This document shows positions 32,130 to 40,360 of a stretch of DNA of 64,000 nt, one piece after another (position 1 is the stretch's first letter; each line of letters begins with the position of its first letter). The notes under the pieces are model-generated. The model did not search any database. It saw nothing but the letters and a program-made list of their open reading frames with translations, and was not told the origin of the DNA. The stretch comes from DATFRX01 sp035630615 (lineage in GTDB: Bacteria; Actinomycetota; Actinomycetes; Propionibacteriales; Nocardioidaceae). Position numbers and translations under genes: made by a program. The stretch lies in NCBI GenBank assembly GCA_035630615.1, contig DASQKI010000079.1:62001-126000 (forward strand), read 5' to 3'.

Positions 32130-32599
32130 ACCCGACGGACGTGTTCACGACGATGCTGCATGGGGTCGACACCCTCGATTGGGCCACGGTCTTGTCGTCG
32201 TTCGCCGATCGGGTCGACATCGATTACACCGAGCTGTGGGGCGGCGAGCCGGACACGCTGCCGATCGACGCATTGGTGACTGACTGGACCGAGCTCGCAA
32301 CCGGCTTCGACGCGACGCAGCACCTCACCGGCCCTCTGATCATGACGCACCAAGACGACGAGCGGGTCGAATGCGCGACGACGTTCCGTGCCTATCACCA
32401 CCTGATCGAGGAGAGCGGCGCGTCGACCTGGATGGTTTCCGGACGCTATGCCATCCGGCTCCAGCGCGATGCCGACCGCTGGCGAATCGGTGCGATCACA
32501 CTGCATCTCGCGTACGAAGAAGGCGATCGTCGGCTGGTGGAGGCGGCGCGACAGCGGTCGGTGGCCGGGGTCGGCGGTCGGACCTCGCTGCTCGTGTAG
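32126..32599 (+). CDS. NTF2/SnoaL-like protein
   Basis: A 157-residue alpha+beta-barrel protein: N-terminal helices 'VFTTMLHGVDTLDWATVLSSFADRVDIDYTELWGG' style, then strands ending 'WRIGAITLHLAYEEGD'. This is the pattern of NTF2-like/SnoaL polyketide-cyclase-like domains. It overlaps the hydrolase gene and should be made with it. No conserved catalytic residues can be assigned; it may bind the same small molecule the hydrolase acts on. Confidence 0.75.
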   Translation: MNPTDVFTTMLHGVDTLDWATVLSSFADRVDIDYTELWGGEPDTLPIDALVTDWTELATGFDATQHLTGPLIMTHQDDERVECATTFRAYHHLIEESGASTWMVSGRYAIRLQRDADRWRIGAITLHLAYEEGDRRLVEAARQRSVAGVGGRTSLLV

Positions 32600-32633
32600 A
32601 CCGCCCGGGCGTCGCGGAAGACCCTGCCGTCCT

Positions 32634-32657
32634 CGGTTCGGACGTCGGAACGAACCG
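32634..32657. promoter_or_regulatory. Inverted repeat upstream of the dipeptidase gene
   Basis: CGGTTCG (32634-32640) and CGAACCG (32651-32657) form a perfect 7-bp dyad with ten bases between, 63 bp upstream of the ATG at 32720. A GAAACT hexamer six bases before that ATG is the likely -10. The dyad is a candidate binding site for a regulator of the D-peptide genes, perhaps the PucR protein at 38557. Confidence 0.4.
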
Positions 32658-32719
32658 GCGCACCCTTTGTCGTCCGTGCCACCCGTGCGTTCGTCGGGCC
32701 GGCACCCGAAACTGGTGCG

Positions 32720-33787
32720 ATGAACGTCCACTCGCCAGACCGCCCGATCGTCGCCGACACGCACAACGATCTGCTCATGCTCGTCGTCCGCCGGCCACGC
32801 ACCGAATGGGGCGCCTACTTCGCCGACCGATGGCTTCCGCAGCTGACGGCCGGCGGTGTGCGGATCCAGGTGCTGCCGGTCTTCGTGGACGACGCTTACC
32901 GTCCGGAGGGTGCCCTGCGAGAGAGCCTGCGCATGGTCGAAGCGGCCCATCGCCTGGCCGCGCACAACGCCGACAGCGTCGGTCTGTGTGGGACCGGAGC
33001 CGAGGTCGAAGCCGTGCTCGCGTCCGGCCGGATCGCCCTCGTCCTGGCCCTCGAAGGGTGTCCGCAGATCGACACCGACATCGAGCTGCTGCAGACGTTC
33101 CACCGGCTGGGCGTACGCATCGCGTCCTTCACCCACTTCGGCCGATCCGCGCTGGCCGACGGCAGTGCCGAAGACGCGACCGGCAGCCGCTTGACCAGTG
33201 CCGGAGTCGAGGCACTGAGCCTGCTCGAGCAACTCGGCGTCATCCTCGACGTTTCACACCTCGGGCGAGCCGGCGTGGAGCATGTCCTGGAGCTGGCTCG
33301 AAGGCCGGTGATCGCCACCCACTCGTCGGCCCGTGCGTTGCGAGATCACCATCGAAACCTGACCGACGAGCAGATCAAGGCGATCGCTGGCGGCGGCGGG
33401 GTCGTGTGCGTCAACTTCTACGCCGGTTTCGTCGCGGAGTCCGACGCCACGATCGAGCGACTCGTCGACCACATCGTGCATATCGCCGAGGTCGGCGGGA
33501 TCGAGCATGTCGGTCTCGGCCCGGACTTCATCAAGGAGGTTGTGGACGAGATATACCCGGGGACGGGTCCTCTCATCGACGACGACGGCTTGGACGATCG
33601 GGCCGTCATCCCTGGGCTCGACGGCCCGGCCGGGCTGCCGCTGGTGACTGACGCCTTGGTCGATCGTGGCCTCTCCGGCGCCGACGTCCGAGCTGTCCTG
33701 GGCGACAACGTACGCCGCCTGTTCCGCGACGAGCTCGGCCGGCCCGGAGCCGAGCCTCGGTCCGGATCCGACGGTCGGACGGCCTGA
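32720..33787 (+). CDS. Membrane-dipeptidase-family (M19) dipeptidase
   Basis: A 355-residue zinc dipeptidase of the renal dipeptidase family. His15-x-Asp17 in 'VADTHNDL', the bridging Glu in 'ALEGCPQID', His in 'DVSHLG', His in 'ATHSSARAL' and Asp in 'GLGPDF' are the conserved metal ligands and catalytic residues. M19 enzymes cleave L-D or L-L dipeptides and tolerate D residues at the C-terminal side. No signal peptide is present, so it works in the cytoplasm. Its stop overlaps the start of the M20 gene (TGATG), making a two-gene operon at the left end of the D-peptide island. Confidence 0.9.
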   Translation: MNVHSPDRPIVADTHNDLLMLVVRRPRTEWGAYFADRWLPQLTAGGVRIQVLPVFVDDAYRPEGALRESLRMVEAAHRLAAHNADSVGLCGTGAEVEAVLASGRIALVLALEGCPQIDTDIELLQTFHRLGVRIASFTHFGRSALADGSAEDATGSRLTSAGVEALSLLEQLGVILDVSHLGRAGVEHVLELARRPVIATHSSARALRDHHRNLTDEQIKAIAGGGGVVCVNFYAGFVAESDATIERLVDHIVHIAEVGGIEHVGLGPDFIKEVVDEIYPGTGPLIDDDGLDDRAVIPGLDGPAGLPLVTDALVDRGLSGADVRAVLGDNVRRLFRDELGRPGAEPRSGSDGRTA

Positions 33788-34914
33788 TGGACGCCGCGCA
33801 CGAGCCGCCCGGGCTGCGCCGATCGCTCACGGACCAACTGCCCGACATGGTCACGCGGCTGGAGGCGTTGGTGAGCTGCGAGTCGCCGTCGAGCGACATC
33901 GCTGCGCTGTCCCGCTGCGCCGAATTGCTGGACCAGCAGGCGTCGGATCTGTGGGGCGTCCGTCCGGAATGGATCAGCTCCGACGGCCGATCTCACTTGT
34001 GCTGGCAATTCGGGTCGGAGACCACCGTCCTCGTGGTCGGTCATCTCGACACCGTGTGGCCCCTGGGCACGCTTGCCGATTGGCCGTTCGAGGTGAACGG
34101 ATCGCTCGCCACCGGGCCCGGGTGCTTCGACATGAAGGCCGGTCTGGTCCAGGGGCTACACGCGGTGGCGGCGTTGCCCGAACGAGCTGGCCTGACCTTC
34201 CTGGTGACATCCGACGAGGAGATCGGTTCGCCGACGTCGCGCGCTGTCATCGAACGCCTGGCGCAAACCGCCAAGTCCGCTCTGATCATCGAACCCAGCG
34301 CCGGTGGCGCGCTCAAGACCGGACGCAAGGGCATCTCGTTCTACGAGGTCGAGGTGACGGGTCGGGCGGCCCACGCCGGACTGGAGCCCGAGGCCGGAGC
34401 CAACGCGGGCCTCGAGCTCGCCGAGCAGGCACTCGCGATCGAGTTGCTGGCCAGCCCGCCGAACGGCACGTCGGTGACACCGACCACGATGTCGGCCGGC
34501 ACGTCGGCCAATACCGTTCCCGCGGCGGCCAGGCTGAACGTCGATGTTCGCGCGACGTCCGAGGCGGAGCAGTTGCGCATCGACGCAGCCATGCGGTCGC
34601 TGACTCCACGGCGCTCGGGCACGACGATCCGGACCACCGGCGGCCCCAACCGTCCGCCGATGCCCGAGGCCGCCAGCCAAGACCTGCTGGCGCGGGCCCG
34701 TCGATGCTGCGACCGGCTCGGGCTGCCGCGGGTGGAGGGCGTGGCGGTAGGAGGCGCATCGGACGGCAACATCACGGCCGCGGCTGGCGTGCCAACCCTA
34801 GACGGACTGGGCGCGGTCGGCCACGGAGCGCATGCCGCGGACGAGACGGTCGTCGTCGACGACATGCCGGACCGAACGGCCCTGCTCGCCGTCCTCCTCA
34901 CCGAGCTGCTGTAG
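33787..34914 (+). CDS. M20-family zinc amidohydrolase (CPG2/desuccinylase-like)
   Basis: A 375-residue M20 enzyme. His86-x-Asp88 in 'VGHLDTVWP', Asp115 in 'GPGCFDMKAG', Glu144-Glu145 in 'TSDEEIG' and the late His in 'GHGAHAADE' are the zinc ligands and catalytic residues. The dimerisation domain lies at about 185-290. Relatives include carboxypeptidase G2, ArgE and DapE; with an NSAR-type racemase and a GNAT transferase nearby, an N-acyl-L-amino-acid deacylase (desuccinylase) is the best contextual guess. It is translationally coupled to the M19 dipeptidase gene. Confidence 0.85.
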   Translation: MDAAHEPPGLRRSLTDQLPDMVTRLEALVSCESPSSDIAALSRCAELLDQQASDLWGVRPEWISSDGRSHLCWQFGSETTVLVVGHLDTVWPLGTLADWPFEVNGSLATGPGCFDMKAGLVQGLHAVAALPERAGLTFLVTSDEEIGSPTSRAVIERLAQTAKSALIIEPSAGGALKTGRKGISFYEVEVTGRAAHAGLEPEAGANAGLELAEQALAIELLASPPNGTSVTPTTMSAGTSANTVPAAARLNVDVRATSEAEQLRIDAAMRSLTPRRSGTTIRTTGGPNRPPMPEAASQDLLARARRCCDRLGLPRVEGVAVGGASDGNITAAAGVPTLDGLGAVGHGAHAADETVVVDDMPDRTALLAVLLTELL

Positions 34915-34924
34915 CCCCTCTCTC

Positions 34925-35012
34925 GCGCCGACATTGCGCGTCCTGCCCAGCTGGCCCGACAAGACGCGCAATCTCGATGCGAGGAAGTGGGCGGGACGCG
35001 CAATGTCGGCGC
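34925..35012. repeat. 25-bp inverted repeat between convergent genes
   Basis: The arm at 34925-34949 begins GCGCCGACATTGCGCGTC and pairs with 34988-35012 at 24 of 25 positions. A third copy of the core, GACGCGCAAT, lies in the loop at 34963-34972, and a related CGAGATTGCGCGTC occurs near 12070. It separates the convergent M20 and racemase genes. Confidence 0.8.
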
Positions 35013-35028
35013 AAAGGTGGGGTGAGCG

Positions 35029-36153
35029 CTAGTCCAGCGCGCCGACCAGGTCGACGGTCTCGACCCGGGTCGTGAGCTCGCCCAGCCAGTCCAGGTCCGG
35101 CTCGACTCCGATGCCGATGCCGCCCGGGACGTCCATGCGTCCGTCCCGGGCGACCTGCGGCGTCGTCACGATGTCGCGCTTCCAGTAGCGGTCGAATCCC
35201 GAGATGTCGCTGGGGAGGGTAAAGCCGGGAAGCGCGGCCAGGGCGAGGTTCGCCGCGCGACCGATGCCGGTCTCGAGCATGCCTCCACACCACACCGGCA
35301 CGCCCTGCGCGACGCAGACGTCATGGATGCGTCGCGCCTCCAGATAGCCACCCACGCGGCCCGGCTTGATGTTCACGATGTCGCAGGCCCCGAGGGCGAT
35401 GGCGTCCGCGGCGGCATCGGCGGAGACGATCGACTCGTCCAGGCAGACGGGCGTACGCAGCCGGCGAACCAGCTGGGAGTGCCCGAGCAGATCCTCCTCG
35501 GGCAGCGGCTGCTCGACGAGCAGGAGATCGAAGGCATCGAGCTCGGCGAGGTGGTCGATGTCGGTGCGGGAGTACGCGGCGTTCGCGTCGACCTGAAGCG
35601 TGACGTCGCCGAACCGGGACCGTACCGCCGCGACGGGTTCGAGATCCCAACCCGGCTCCACCTTCAGCTTGATCCGTCGGTAGCCCTGGTGCAGATACAG
35701 CTCGACCTCGTCGAGGAGCTGGGGGATCGACGGCGCGATGCCGACCGAGACGCCGACGTCGACCTGCTGTCGGGTCGCCCCGAGGTGCTCGGCCAGCGAC
35801 ACCCGACGGGTCCGCAGCTCGGCGTCGAGGACCGCCATCTCGACGGCTGCCTTCGCCATCCGATGGCCCTTGATCGCCACCAGCGCCGGTCCCACCGTCG
35901 CCCCCGAGACGTCGGGGAGGACCGCCAGCCGGTCGAGGATGTGGCGCCGGATGACCTGCTCGGCCCCGTCGACGTACTCGCTCGAGTACAGCGGCGCGTG
36001 GCCCGCGACGCATTCGCCCCAGCCGTCCCCGCCGTCGTCGGTGTGCACCCGGATCAGCAGGATGTCTCGATCCAGCTCGGTGCCGAACGACGTCCGAAAG
36101 GGTCGCACCAAGGGCAGCCGAATCCGTCGCAACTCGACCGCGACCAGTCTCAT
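35029..36153 (-). CDS. N-acylamino-acid racemase / o-succinylbenzoate synthase family (enolase superfamily)
   Basis: A 374-residue enolase-superfamily enzyme. Catalytic Lys162-x-Lys164 in 'RIKLKVEPG', metal ligands Asp189, Glu214 and Asp239 ('VDANAAY', 'LVEQPL', 'CLDESIV') and the opposite base Lys263 in 'NIKPGRVGG' are all present. The family includes both MenC and N-succinylamino-acid racemase. No menaquinone genes are nearby, whereas a GNAT transferase, an M20 amidohydrolase and peptide uptake genes are, so racemisation of N-acyl D-amino acids is the better reading. It lies seven bases after an S12 hydrolase gene and is cotranscribed with it. Confidence 0.88.
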   Translation of the reverse strand: MRLVAVELRRIRLPLVRPFRTSFGTELDRDILLIRVHTDDGGDGWGECVAGHAPLYSSEYVDGAEQVIRRHILDRLAVLPDVSGATVGPALVAIKGHRMAKAAVEMAVLDAELRTRRVSLAEHLGATRQQVDVGVSVGIAPSIPQLLDEVELYLHQGYRRIKLKVEPGWDLEPVAAVRSRFGDVTLQVDANAAYSRTDIDHLAELDAFDLLLVEQPLPEEDLLGHSQLVRRLRTPVCLDESIVSADAAADAIALGACDIVNIKPGRVGGYLEARRIHDVCVAQGVPVWCGGMLETGIGRAANLALAALPGFTLPSDISGFDRYWKRDIVTTPQVARDGRMDVPGGIGIGVEPDLDWLGELTTRVETVDLVGALD

Positions 36154-36160
36154 CGGCGCC

Positions 36161-37543
36161 TCACACTCGCGGTGCGACGCGGAGGCCCAGCGCTAGGTGC
36201 GTCGCCGGCCCGGTCGCCTCGCCCTCGTAGACGAACGTCGCCGCGATCGGCTCGGTCATGGGCGGGATCGTCACCCGGAAGGTCGTCCCGCCGGCGTAGG
36301 TCATCGGCGTCGTGAAGCTCGGAACCCGTTCCGCGATCTTGCCGCCGGTCACGAACGCCGCCTCCAGACCCGACTCGCCGGCCGTCACTTCGATGGTGAG
36401 CTCCTCGCTGCGCCGGTAGCTGCCGATGTACGGCGCGGTGTCGATGTCGTCGTCCACCGGGTCGGGAAGCCGAGGCCGTGAGATGCCGACGAGATCCTCC
36501 AACACTCCGGCTGCGAACTGGTCGCGCAGCAGGCCCTGAGCATCCCCGTTGGTGAGTGCGCAGACGGCCAGGTCTCGCTCCGGCACGACCACGAGCAGAC
36601 TCTCCTGCCCGCAGGTGTTGCCGCCGTGCTCGACGACCAGAGGCGCATCGATCCGCTCGATCCCCCAGCCCCATCCCCATGCCGGGCTCGTGCTGGGGTC
36701 GGGCTGCGCGATTCGCGGCTCCCGCATGGCACGGGCGGTCGCCGCTTCGAGCAGCCGCTTTCCAGACGGCGCGAATCCGTCGCGAAGGTGGAGCCGAGCG
36801 AAGGCGAGCAGGTCGCCGGCCGTAGTGGCAAGTGTCCCTCCACACGGCCCGGAGCCGCGCGGATCGAGCCATGGCGTCACCGGCTCCAGTTCGAGGGTGT
36901 CCGGACCTGACGGCTCGTGGCCGACGGCGTGGAGCCGGGTCATCGTCTCCTCCGGCAGCGTGGACGTGTGTTCCAACCCGAGCGACTCGATGAGCCGGGT
37001 GCGGAGCGCATCGTCCCAAGTCGAGTCCGTGACGCACTCCACCACGCGCCCGAGCACGTTGAATCCGGCGTTGGAGTACGAGAACAACGCTCCCGGCCGG
37101 TGCAGCTGGGCGAGGGAGTCGTAGCTGTCGACCGTGCGCCGAACCGCGTCGTCCTCGCGGCCGCTGGGCTCGTCGGCGTCGCCGAAGAAGCCTCCCGTGT
37201 GGCAGAGCAACTGTCCGACGGTCACCGTTTTGGCCACCTGCGAGTCGCCCAGCCGCAAGGGCGGGTCCAGATAGTCCGTGACCGGCGCGTCGACGTCGAC
37301 CCGTCCTTCGTCGACGAGTCCCATCACGAGCGTGGCGGTCCACACCTTGGTGATGGACGCGATGAGGAAGAGCGTGTCCGGTGTGACCGGGTTCTGGCTA
37401 CCGAGCCGAGTGACTCCGGTCGCGACTACCTCGAGCTCGTCGCCGCTGAGTACGCCGGCGGTCGCCCCCGGAACGCCGTGCTTGACCGCGAGCTCGTCGA
37501 GGCGTCGTTGCAGCTCGATCGGGTCGGGCATCGTCGAGGTCAT
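36161..37543 (-). CDS. S12-family serine hydrolase (beta-lactamase/D-peptidase fold), copy 1
   Basis: A 460-residue protein from the ATG at 37543 (GGAGG upstream). Catalytic Ser63-x2-Lys66 ('IASITK'), Tyr156-x-Asn158 ('YSNAG') and His306-Gly-Gly ('EHGGN') are the three signature motifs of class C/S12 enzymes. The last 110 residues form a separate beta-rich domain. There is no signal peptide, so it should act in the cytoplasm, which suits a D-aminopeptidase or D-stereospecific amidase more than a secreted beta-lactamase. It leads the operon with the racemase and is divergent from the GNAT gene. It is only distantly related to the copies at 45926 and 47308. Confidence 0.87.
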   Translation of the reverse strand: MTSTMPDPIELQRRLDELAVKHGVPGATAGVLSGDELEVVATGVTRLGSQNPVTPDTLFLIASITKVWTATLVMGLVDEGRVDVDAPVTDYLDPPLRLGDSQVAKTVTVGQLLCHTGGFFGDADEPSGREDDAVRRTVDSYDSLAQLHRPGALFSYSNAGFNVLGRVVECVTDSTWDDALRTRLIESLGLEHTSTLPEETMTRLHAVGHEPSGPDTLELEPVTPWLDPRGSGPCGGTLATTAGDLLAFARLHLRDGFAPSGKRLLEAATARAMREPRIAQPDPSTSPAWGWGWGIERIDAPLVVEHGGNTCGQESLLVVVPERDLAVCALTNGDAQGLLRDQFAAGVLEDLVGISRPRLPDPVDDDIDTAPYIGSYRRSEELTIEVTAGESGLEAAFVTGGKIAERVPSFTTPMTYAGGTTFRVTIPPMTEPIAATFVYEGEATGPATHLALGLRVAPRV

Positions 37544-37620
37544 GGCTCTGCCTCCAGTCTCTGGTCGGCTGCGGCACACGCCGATGGCCCGAGTCTGCCC
37601 CAGCGGCTGACGGTTTCTCC

Positions 37621-37658
37621 TGGTCACCTCGGACCAACATCGGCCCGAAGTTTCGGGC
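37621..37658. promoter_or_regulatory. Two dyads in the divergent S12/GNAT promoter region
   Basis: TGGTC-N6-GACCA (37621-37636) and GCCCGAA-N2-TTCGGGC (37643-37658) lie between the divergent S12 (37543) and GNAT (37704) genes. GACATT six bases before the GNAT ATG is its likely -10. Either dyad could be an operator shared by both directions. Confidence 0.4.
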
Positions 37659-37703
37659 GGCGTGACGATGCCGGACGGGTGCTCCGATCGCGACATTGGA
37701 CGC

Positions 37704-38618
37704 ATGTCCACGAGGTCTTGTGACGACGCGTCGATCGCGGCGCCGGACGATGTCGACGGCGCGATCGGCTCGGCCGCACTCGCCGCCGCGCGCCGAGCCG
37801 GCGTGTCCGTGCGGGAGCTCGAGGCCCCTGCCGACCTCACGACCGCCGCGGAGCTGGCGGCGACCGTGTGGAAGACCAACACGACTTCGCAGCTGGACGT
37901 GACCCTGCTCCGTGCTCTCAGCCACACCGGCAACTTCGTCGTCGGCGCGTTCGAGGACTGTGGACCCGAGCGGGAAGACCGCCTGGTCGGCCTTTCGGTC
38001 GGTTTCGTCACGCTGCATCCCGTCCTGGGCCTGCACTCGCACATGACCGGCACGGCTCCCGACCGGCGGGACCGCGGACTCGGCTATGCCCTGAAGCTCT
38101 ACCAGCACACCTGGGCAGCTCGGGCCGGACTTGCCGCCGTGACGTGGACCTTCGACCCACTGGTGCGCCGCAACGCGTACTTCAACCTGGCCAAGCTGGG
38201 CGCCGAGGCCGTCGAGTACGTCGCGGACTTCTATGGGCCGATGGGCGACGGCCTCAACAGCGGCGACGAGAGCGACCGACTGCTGATGGTGTGGCCGGTG
38301 AATCCAAGCGCCGGTCCGCCGCCACTCGCGGTCCCGACGGAGCCGGGGCTCCCGCCTGGCTGCGATGACGTGCTGGAGGTCGGCCCCGGCGGCGCGCCGA
38401 GACGGTCGGAGAGCAGCGCCGAGCTCATCGCATGTCAGGTGCCGGCCGACATCGTCGCGCTGCGCGAGAAGGACCCGCGGGCGGCTTTGCGCTGGCGCCA
38501 TGCGCTGCGCGAGGTGATCGTCGACTCGATGCGACGCGGCTACCGGATCGAGGCCTTCACTCGCTCGGGTCACTACGTGCTGCGTCGTCGTCCAACAGCC
38601 GCAGCTGGAGGTGGGTGA
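37704..38618 (+). CDS. GNAT-superfamily acyltransferase (COG3375-like)
   Basis: A 304-residue protein from the ATG at 37704. 'RDRGLGYALKLYQHTWAARAGLAAVTWTFDPLVRRNAYFNLAKLGA' contains the acyl-CoA pyrophosphate loop (Arg-x2-Gly-Leu-Gly) and the characteristic Phe-Asp-Pro-Leu run of COG3375 proteins. In Geobacillus kaustophilus a GNAT enzyme N-succinylates D-amino acids ahead of an N-succinylamino-acid racemase and a deacylase; this gene sits beside the same two partners. It is longer than single-domain GNATs. Its last 62 bases overlap the convergent PucR gene. The start at 37662 is possible but would overlap the divergent promoter. Confidence 0.8.
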   Translation: MSTRSCDDASIAAPDDVDGAIGSAALAAARRAGVSVRELEAPADLTTAAELAATVWKTNTTSQLDVTLLRALSHTGNFVVGAFEDCGPEREDRLVGLSVGFVTLHPVLGLHSHMTGTAPDRRDRGLGYALKLYQHTWAARAGLAAVTWTFDPLVRRNAYFNLAKLGAEAVEYVADFYGPMGDGLNSGDESDRLLMVWPVNPSAGPPPLAVPTEPGLPPGCDDVLEVGPGGAPRRSESSAELIACQVPADIVALREKDPRAALRWRHALREVIVDSMRRGYRIEAFTRSGHYVLRRRPTAAAGGG

Positions 38619-40329
38619 CCAGTCGCTCGTCGGGATCGGACAGGTCGAGCCCAGAGAGCTCCAGGAGACGGGCGAGCCGGTAGCGGAACGTGTTGCGATG
38701 GATCGACAGGCGGGTCGCTGCCGCAGGCACATCACCGAACTCGTCGAGATAGGCCCGCAAGGTCGCCACATAGCTGCTGTTGTGGCGCTGGTCGTGTTCG
38801 ACGAGACGTTGGATCTTGCCGTTGCGCAACAGCGGATCGTGGGCCGCCAGATCCTCGAGGTGCACCAGCGCGAGCTGACTGCGTACGTCCTCGGCGAACG
38901 CGGTCGGCGGGCCGGAGTCGGACCTGCGGAGTACGCGGAGCACCTCGTCGGCCTCGGCCCGCGACCGGTGGACGTCGTGCAGCTCGGCGGCCGGTGTACC
39001 GATGCCGATCCGCACCGTCGACCGGGTCGCGACCTGAGCGCGTTGCACGAGGCTCTCGGCGAACGTCAGCAGCGCCGACCGCTGTGTACCGTCGGGAAAC
39101 GGCAGCAGGACGTAGATGATCCCGTCGACCGCCACGACCCGGGCCCGTCGGCGGTAGACCTCCGCGTACAACGTCACGATGGACACCGCCCGCTCCATGC
39201 GGACCTCGGCCTCGCCGCCGCTGAGGTCGCTCAAGGCCGGGTCGACGGCGACCACGACGACTGGTGCGCCCGCCATCCGCAGCGACGCGACGCCCGGGAT
39301 TGGCACGTCGTTGCCCTCCAGGAGGGCGCGGACGACCTCCGCCTCGCGCTGCCGCTCGATGTCACCGGCGGCTCGATGGTGGAGCATATGGAGGGCGGCG
39401 ATCCGAGCGGCGGCCCGCAGCGCCTGGACGGCCCGTTCGTCGAACGGTCGGTCGGCTTGCGCGACCCAGATCGAACCGAGCAACTCGCCTCCGGCACGGA
39501 CGGCGATCGCCATCCGTGGAGCGAGATAGACCTCGGACTCGCCGAGGTCGGTGAACTGGACGACCTCCTCGGTCTCGTAGAGGCGCTTGAAGATGCCCTG
39601 CTCATCGAGCATCTTTCGCCACGAACCCGGGACGCGGTGTCCCAAGATCGTGTCCTGACGCGGGATGTCGATCGGATGCCCGAGGCTGGAGAAGGCCAAG
39701 ACCTTGGACTCGGGATCCTCGATCGTGGTCGCCCCGCCGACGGTACCCGCGACCGCGTTCGCCAGCGAGACCAGATCGCCGATCGCGAGTCCGGCCTGGC
39801 TCGACCAGGTCGCCGCCCGGCTGGCTTCGAGCGCGGTGCGGATCAGGGTGAAGACGTGTTCCCAGCCGGTCGAGGCGGGGATGTACAGAACCGCCACACC
39901 CGCCGCCTCGGCCACGGTACGAAGCGGCTGCGGGTCGCCCTCGGATGATCGGACGACGACGGCCGCGGCGCTCGCTCGACCGGCGGCGATCACGAGGTCG
40001 CGGACATCGGCCGATTCGCAGGTCATGCCGACGCCGAGAACCACCTCGCCCTCGTGTAGCGGATGGTCGGCGGTCGCATCGAAGATGACCGGATCGGTCA
40101 CCTGGAGATCGAGACCGCGGGGCGAAGCGATCACTTCGAGCAGACCTTGTCCGAGTGCGTCGAGCAGGCTCGACAGTGGGACTTCCGCGGGGGCCGACCC
40201 CAACGCGGCCGTATCCGGCTGCACGAAGGTCACCCCTATCCGCCTGGGGACTGTCACGGCGGTGGGCTCGTGTCTGCCGCCGCGATCTGCCGGCTGCCTG
40301 CCGTCCGTGGGCCGGACGGCCGGGACCAT
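38557..40329 (-). CDS. PucR-family transcriptional regulator
   Basis: Up to 590 residues; the ATG at 40329 is used, though a GTG about 30 codons in is possible. A PucR N-terminal domain (about 45-160) is followed by a GAF-like sensor region (about 180-330) and a C-terminal helix-turn-helix 'LRAYLDEFGDVPAAATRLSIHRNTFRYRLARL', as in CdaR/PucR activators. It is the last gene of a long minus-strand operon that begins with S12 hydrolases and the oligopeptide transporter, 31 bases after the ATPase gene. PucR proteins often activate nitrogen or amino-acid catabolic genes when substrate is present, so it is the likely regulator of this island. Confidence 0.87.
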   Translation of the reverse strand: MVPAVRPTDGRQPADRGGRHEPTAVTVPRRIGVTFVQPDTAALGSAPAEVPLSSLLDALGQGLLEVIASPRGLDLQVTDPVIFDATADHPLHEGEVVLGVGMTCESADVRDLVIAAGRASAAAVVVRSSEGDPQPLRTVAEAAGVAVLYIPASTGWEHVFTLIRTALEASRAATWSSQAGLAIGDLVSLANAVAGTVGGATTIEDPESKVLAFSSLGHPIDIPRQDTILGHRVPGSWRKMLDEQGIFKRLYETEEVVQFTDLGESEVYLAPRMAIAVRAGGELLGSIWVAQADRPFDERAVQALRAAARIAALHMLHHRAAGDIERQREAEVVRALLEGNDVPIPGVASLRMAGAPVVVVAVDPALSDLSGGEAEVRMERAVSIVTLYAEVYRRRARVVAVDGIIYVLLPFPDGTQRSALLTFAESLVQRAQVATRSTVRIGIGTPAAELHDVHRSRAEADEVLRVLRRSDSGPPTAFAEDVRSQLALVHLEDLAAHDPLLRNGKIQRLVEHDQRHNSSYVATLRAYLDEFGDVPAAATRLSIHRNTFRYRLARLLELSGLDLSDPDERLVTHLQLRLLDDDAARSDPSE

Positions 40330-40360
40330 CGTCCCACGGCAGGACGCTTGTCCGGCCGGG

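Noticed and set aside
35029..36153. MenC of menaquinone biosynthesis
   Set aside because: The fold is the same, but no other men gene is in the window, whereas the GNAT, M20 and peptide-uptake context fits an N-acylamino-acid racemase; not excluded by sequence alone.
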